Source: Salinicola halimionae
GTDB lineage: Bacteria; Pseudomonadota; Gammaproteobacteria; Pseudomonadales; Halomonadaceae
Assembly: GCF_003206065.1 (NCBI RefSeq)
Contig: NZ_PZJQ01000005.1
Coordinates: 271,559-335,558, forward strand
Direction: 5' to 3'
Length of the DNA stretch: 64,000 bases
Shown here: in pieces, positions 60,120-64,000 of the stretch
Position numbering within the stretch: position 1 is the first letter of the stretch
Layout of the letters: every line of letters begins with the position of its first letter
Made by a program: the position numbers and the translations under genes
Notes under the pieces: generated by a model
The model's database searches: none
Told to the model about the DNA's origin: nothing
What the model saw: only the letters and a program-made list of their open reading frames with translations

Positions 60120-60905
60120 ATGATGTCATCGATGCCCCTGCTTTGGCCGGCCATCGGTTTGGCGTGCTTTGCCGGACTGGTCAGAGGATACTGCGGTTTC
60201 GGTTTCGCCATGCTGCTGGCCTTGGGGTTGATGTTGTTTCTGCCGCCGCTCGAAGCGGTGCCACTGGCGCTGCTGCTCGATCTCGTGACCAGTATCGGGC
60301 TATGGCGCCGCGCCGCTCGACTGGCCGACTGGCGACACCTTCGGCGGCTTCTTTGTGGCATGGTAGTGGCGACCGTTGTCGGCGTGAGCCTGATCACCAC
60401 GCTGCCGGTTGCGCCTATGCGAATATCGATCGCGTTGCTGGCGCTGGCCGGTGCGTCAGCGCTGCTGTTGCGGCGCGAATCGCCCTCCGAGGATGCTTCT
60501 TGCGAGCCATCTTTGAACCGCAGGCGGGTGAAGGGCGTTGGGTGGTCGAGCATGGCGGCCGGGGGCATTTCCGGTCTATGCATGACGTTGGCCTCGTCCG
60601 GCGGACCACCGTTGATGCTCTATCTGTTGCATCAGCGTCTGCCGCCCGTGAGTTTACGGGCCACGGCGATCCTGTTCTTCGCCGCTAGCAGCAGCGCTTC
60701 GCTGATCGGCTTGGGCCTGGCGGGCGAGTTGAGCCAGCAGACATGGCTTCGTGCCGCCTGGCTACTGATACCGGCGCTGATCGGCAACCTGCTGGGGCAG
60801 TGGGCGTTCGAACGCTCGAAGCTGCGTTCCATGAAATTGACCGTAGCGCCGCTGTTGATTGCGCTATCGGTCTGGGTGCTGATTCGGGAAGCGTTGCATG
60901 GCTGA
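60120..60905 (+). CDS. TauE/SafE family sulfite/organosulfonate exporter
   Basis: A 261-residue inner-membrane protein with about eight helices. The core CFAGLVRGYCGFGFAMLLALGLMLFLPPLEAVPLALLLDLVTSI is characteristic. GAGGAG lies 9-14 bases upstream of ATG 60120. Members are proposed to export sulfite, sulfoacetate or related anions. It is divergent from the class III aminotransferase. If that enzyme acts on taurine, this gene could remove the sulfite made downstream. Confidence 0.88.
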   Translation: MMSSMPLLWPAIGLACFAGLVRGYCGFGFAMLLALGLMLFLPPLEAVPLALLLDLVTSIGLWRRAARLADWRHLRRLLCGMVVATVVGVSLITTLPVAPMRISIALLALAGASALLLRRESPSEDASCEPSLNRRRVKGVGWSSMAAGGISGLCMTLASSGGPPLMLYLLHQRLPPVSLRATAILFFAASSSASLIGLGLAGELSQQTWLRAAWLLIPALIGNLLGQWAFERSKLRSMKLTVAPLLIALSVWVLIREALHG

Positions 60906-60950
60906 AGAGGCCCGGGGTCAACGCCACCGACAAACATCGGGCGCGGATAA

Positions 60951-61748
<798 letters not shown>

Positions 61749-61788
61749 TCGCTGTCCGGTCGTCTCGGCGATCGCGATGGCGGCATGC

Positions 61789-61830
61789 AAAAAAGCCCGA
61801 GCCTGTCGTCGACAAGCTCGGGCCTTGTTC
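61789..61830. terminator. Bidirectional rho-independent terminator
   Basis: GCCCGAGC (61795-61802) and GCTCGGGC (61816-61823) enclose TGTC-gtc-GACA. Six A residues precede it (61789-61794) and CTTGTTCTT follows, so it can end both the SDR gene (+) and the Tim44-like gene (-). Confidence 0.88.
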
Positions 61831-61915
61831 TTCGGATCTTTCACTTCGGACCTGGTCCATCAGGTCTTTTCTTCGGGGCCTGCGTCACCGCTTCCCGCAA
61901 CGCCCGATCTCACCC

Positions 61916-62773
61916 TCAGACGGTGGGATTCTGCTCGATGCCCTGAACGTACCAAGGCGACCCATCCCGTAGTGCCCGCTTGAGATGCCAGGTCTCGTTG
62001 AATTCGGTCTCTTCACCGTTTTCATCGAGTACGCCATGAAACAGCACTGTCGCTTCGGCTTCGTCTTTAATCTCCTGCACGCTGCCCAGTTCGGCAAATA
62101 GACGCACGATCTCGGTGCGGTTATTGGCCGGCTGTGCCATGCGTTCTGCTTTGAGCAGGTTGTAGAGCTCCGGTGTCACGTACTCCTGGATCTGGCTCAG
62201 GTCGTTGTTGTCCCAGGCGCGCTGCAGCGTGGTGAAATGCTCCTTGGCCCCGGTCAGGAAACGTTCGCGATCGAACCACTCAGGTTCGCTGGCGATGCCA
62301 TTGGTGCTCGTTCCGGTGGCGTTGCCGCCCATGAACGCTGCCGGCTGCGAGCCTGCTCCGTTTTGAGCCGCGTTGTCCTGAGCTGCATTGTACGACTGGC
62401 CACTGTCGCCATGCCCGGCCGGGGCGTGGCGTCGACGTCCCGCGATGAGCCGGAAGGCGATGAACGCCACCAGTGCGATCAGCAGCATGTCCATCATCCG
62501 GAAGCCATCGAAAGCGCCGCCGAAGAACAGCGATGCCAGCAGGCCACCCGCCAACATCCCGGCCAAGGGGCCGGCGAAACGGGATAGCCCGGCGCTGGGC
62601 TGACGGGGCGGGGCGGCGGCGTTGCTGCGGGTCGTGGTCGGGGTCGGTTGCTGTACCGAGCGCGAGTAGGAGCCAAAACTCTTGCCGCCGCCCAGACGGC
62701 GAGCCTCGGCGTGATCGACTGCTGCGCTGAAACCGAGCAGGCCGACCATCAACATGACGAGCAGATGCCGCAT
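61916..62773 (-). CDS. Tim44-like domain membrane protein
   Basis: A 285-residue protein with an N-terminal signal or membrane segment (residues 1-22, LLVMLMVGLLGFSAAVDHAEA). A Gly/Pro-rich linker, a hydrophobic segment (FRMMDMLLIALVAFIAFRLIAG) and a C-terminal Tim44-like domain (FTTLQRAWDNNDLSQIQEYVTPELYNLLKAER) follow. Bacterial members are envelope proteins of unknown role. The start at 62773 follows from AGGAG and the signal peptide. Confidence 0.9.
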   Translation of the reverse strand: MRHLLVMLMVGLLGFSAAVDHAEARRLGGGKSFGSYSRSVQQPTPTTTRSNAAAPPRQPSAGLSRFAGPLAGMLAGGLLASLFFGGAFDGFRMMDMLLIALVAFIAFRLIAGRRRHAPAGHGDSGQSYNAAQDNAAQNGAGSQPAAFMGGNATGTSTNGIASEPEWFDRERFLTGAKEHFTTLQRAWDNNDLSQIQEYVTPELYNLLKAERMAQPANNRTEIVRLFAELGSVQEIKDEAEATVLFHGVLDENGEETEFNETWHLKRALRDGSPWYVQGIEQNPTV

Positions 62774-62933
62774 GGCGTTCTCCTGAAAATCATCGTTATC
62801 CGGGACGAGTGCCGGTTTTGCGGTCGGTATCGATTTCCAGACCGGTGCCCGTCGAGTGCACTCGTTGCTGCGAGCATTATGGCAGACCGTCATGAATGGA
62901 AGCTGAACGTATCGACTCCCGAGCAGGTTCTTT

Positions 62934-63007
62934 AGTCGCGGCCGTTAGCCGAGGCTGTCTAATCACGGCCATTCAGTCGCGGCTAAGTCGCGGCTATTTA
63001 GTCACGA
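62934..63007. repeat. Imperfect tandem repeats after yaaA
   Basis: AGTCGCGGC occurs at 62934, 62975 and 62986, with variants AATCACGGC at 62961 and AGTCACGA at 63000. Spacings are 27, 14, 11 and 14 bp. The last copy covers the yaaA stop codon. Confidence 0.75.
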
Positions 63008-63780
63008 TCCTGCTCGCGCCGACGGAAGACGGGTTTGTCCGGCTTCGATTCGTCCGGTGCATATCGATAACCGGCGACGTCGAATTCGGCCAGCGTCGCC
63101 GGCGTGTCGATCCGTTCACGTATCATCCAGGCCGCCATCAAACCGCGGGCCTTCTTGGCATAGAAGCTGATGATCTTGAACTGGCCGTTCTTCTCGTCTC
63201 TGAATACCGGTGAGACGACATCGGCCTCGAGCTTCTTGAAGTCGATCGCCTTGCTGTATTCGTTGGAGGCGAGATTGACCAGCGTCGAACTGCCGCTGGC
63301 GGCGACCGCCTTGTCCAGATCTGTCGTCAGCCGTTCCCGCCAGTAGGCATACAGATCCCTGCCCGCACCCGTTTCGAGACGGATACCCATCTCCAGCCGA
63401 TAGGGCTGAATCAGATCCAACGGCCGCAACAGGCCGTAAAGCCCTGACAGGATGCGCAGATGGTCCTGAGCGAAAGCATTATCGGCCTTGCTGAAGCCAC
63501 TGGCTTCCAGGCCCACGTAGACGTCGCCCTGGAAGGCCTGGGCCGCCGGCTTTGCGTTATTCAGCGAAAACGGTGTCTTCCAATCGGCATAACGGGCAGC
63601 GTTGAGTCCGGCCAGTTTGTCACTGATTCCCATCAGCTCGGACAACTGTTGGGGAGAATAGCCGCGCAGAATGTCGATCAGCTCTCGACTCAAATCGAGA
63701 TAGTCGGGTTGGGTGACGTCCTGAGTCGTCGGCGGAGTCTCGAAGTCCAGCGTCTTGGCCGGAGAGATGATACTGAGCAT
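62998..63780 (-). CDS. yaaA: Peroxide stress protein YaaA
   Basis: A 260-residue member of the YaaA (DUF328) family. [16 protein letters not shown] is the invariant N-terminus, and [24 protein letters not shown] and [13 protein letters not shown] are conserved blocks. In E. coli it lowers free iron during peroxide stress and binds DNA. It is monocistronic here. Repeats overlap its stop codon. Confidence 0.95.
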   Translation of the reverse strand: MLSIISPAKTLDFETPPTTQDVTQPDYLDLSRELIDILRGYSPQQLSELMGISDKLAGLNAARYADWKTPFSLNNAKPAAQAFQGDVYVGLEASGFSKADNAFAQDHLRILSGLYGLLRPLDLIQPYRLEMGIRLETGAGRDLYAYWRERLTTDLDKAVAASGSSTLVNLASNEYSKAIDFKKLEADVVSPVFRDEKNGQFKIISFYAKKARGLMAAWMIRERIDTPATLAEFDVAGYRYAPDESKPDKPVFRRREQDRD

Positions 63781-63876
63781 GGCGGGCTTATTCCGTATGG
63801 GAAATGTGTCGTTATCGACCGTTGTCGCCGGCGAACTTCAGGCCGAGCGTCCAAGACGAGCCTCAGGACCGAGCTT

Positions 63877-64000
63877 CATGGACAGGGATTGGAGATTCGC
63901 CGATGCACGCCCTCGATCGCTTCCAGCACGTCGTCGGAAAGCTCGAGCGAGTCGCTGTCGATGTTGGCATCGAGCTGCTCGAGGGTAGTCGCGCCGATGA
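63877..64000 (-). CDS. Aldo/keto reductase, C-terminal fragment (cut by window edge)
   Basis: Reading the minus strand from the edge gives IGATTLEQLDANIDSDSLEL and then SDDVLEAIEGVHRRISNPCP before a TGA at 63877-63879. This is the C-terminal end of the YajO/Tas branch of aldo/keto reductases, which typically closes with a VHxxxxNPCP segment. The first two thirds lie outside the window. It was read directly from the sequence. Confidence 0.87.

Overview
The window looks like chromosomal DNA of a halophilic or halotolerant gammaproteobacterium, most plausibly a member of the Halomonadaceae (Halomonas, Salinicola or Kushneria type). This is an inference from the high GC content and the gene repertoire: a gamma-butyrobetaine dioxygenase next to a betaine/carnitine-type binding protein, a glcDEFG plus LctP-type permease locus, MtfA, a GNAT-nitrilase fusion, and many small catabolic operons with LysR, IclR, MocR, TetR, HxlR or AraC regulators. 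No rRNA, tRNA, CRISPR array, prophage or complete insertion sequence was seen.

Layout. 0-4.7 kb: a LysR gene, a betaine/carnitine-type periplasmic binding protein, gamma-butyrobetaine dioxygenase and its divergent LysR gene (carnitine/osmolyte module). 4.7-8 kb: a secreted protein, threonine aldolase, a YciI protein, a small conserved protein and a CbiX-like chelatase. 8-10.8 kb: an accessory patch with a toxin-antitoxin pair, a decayed second copy of the small conserved gene, and a low-GC stretch with two unknown membrane-protein genes separated by a 59-bp site that closely resembles an integron attC site. 10.8-19.8 kb: MtfA, a GNAT-nitrilase, an outer-membrane/periplasmic/diguanylate-cyclase triad, a flavin reductase, a GlsB-type protein, an LLM oxidoreductase and a dienelactone hydrolase. 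19.9-27.7 kb: AraC, two VOC proteins, an enoyl-reductase-like protein, a TetR/SDR pair with twin operators, an HxlR/old-yellow-enzyme pair with a palindromic operator, and a GST; this looks like an electrophile-handling region. 28-31.6 kb: cysJ-cysI sulfite reductase. 31.6-35.6 kb: a citrate-synthase-like lyase, a CaiB CoA-transferase, IclR and a TctC-type binding protein (putative acid-CoA cleavage module). 35.9-43.6 kb: rluF and the glycolate oxidase locus glcG-F-E-D plus permease, with two TGGT-N3-ACC(A/T) operator-like sites. 44-48.1 kb: a YdeP-type molybdoenzyme and two GSTs. 48.2-56.5 kb: nine same-strand genes (GltS-like carrier, YtcJ-like amidohydrolase, CobW-like GTPase, polar amino-acid ABC transporter, D-2-hydroxyacid dehydrogenase), with a divergent MocR regulator. 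58.4-64 kb: class III aminotransferase, TauE-like exporter, YdfG-like SDR, Tim44-like protein, YaaA and the end of an aldo/keto reductase.

The strongest candidate for something not routinely annotated is the 9.1-10.6 kb cassette-like patch. Other points of interest are the three-compartment c-di-GMP triad, the overlapping carrier-amidohydrolase-CobW operon facing a MocR gene across a 14-bp tandem repeat array, and a recurring habit of this genome: short imperfect tandem repeats, different at each locus, in spacers and gene ends.

Starts were chosen by ribosome-binding site and family alignment. Functions are assigned from memory of family motifs; no database search was possible.
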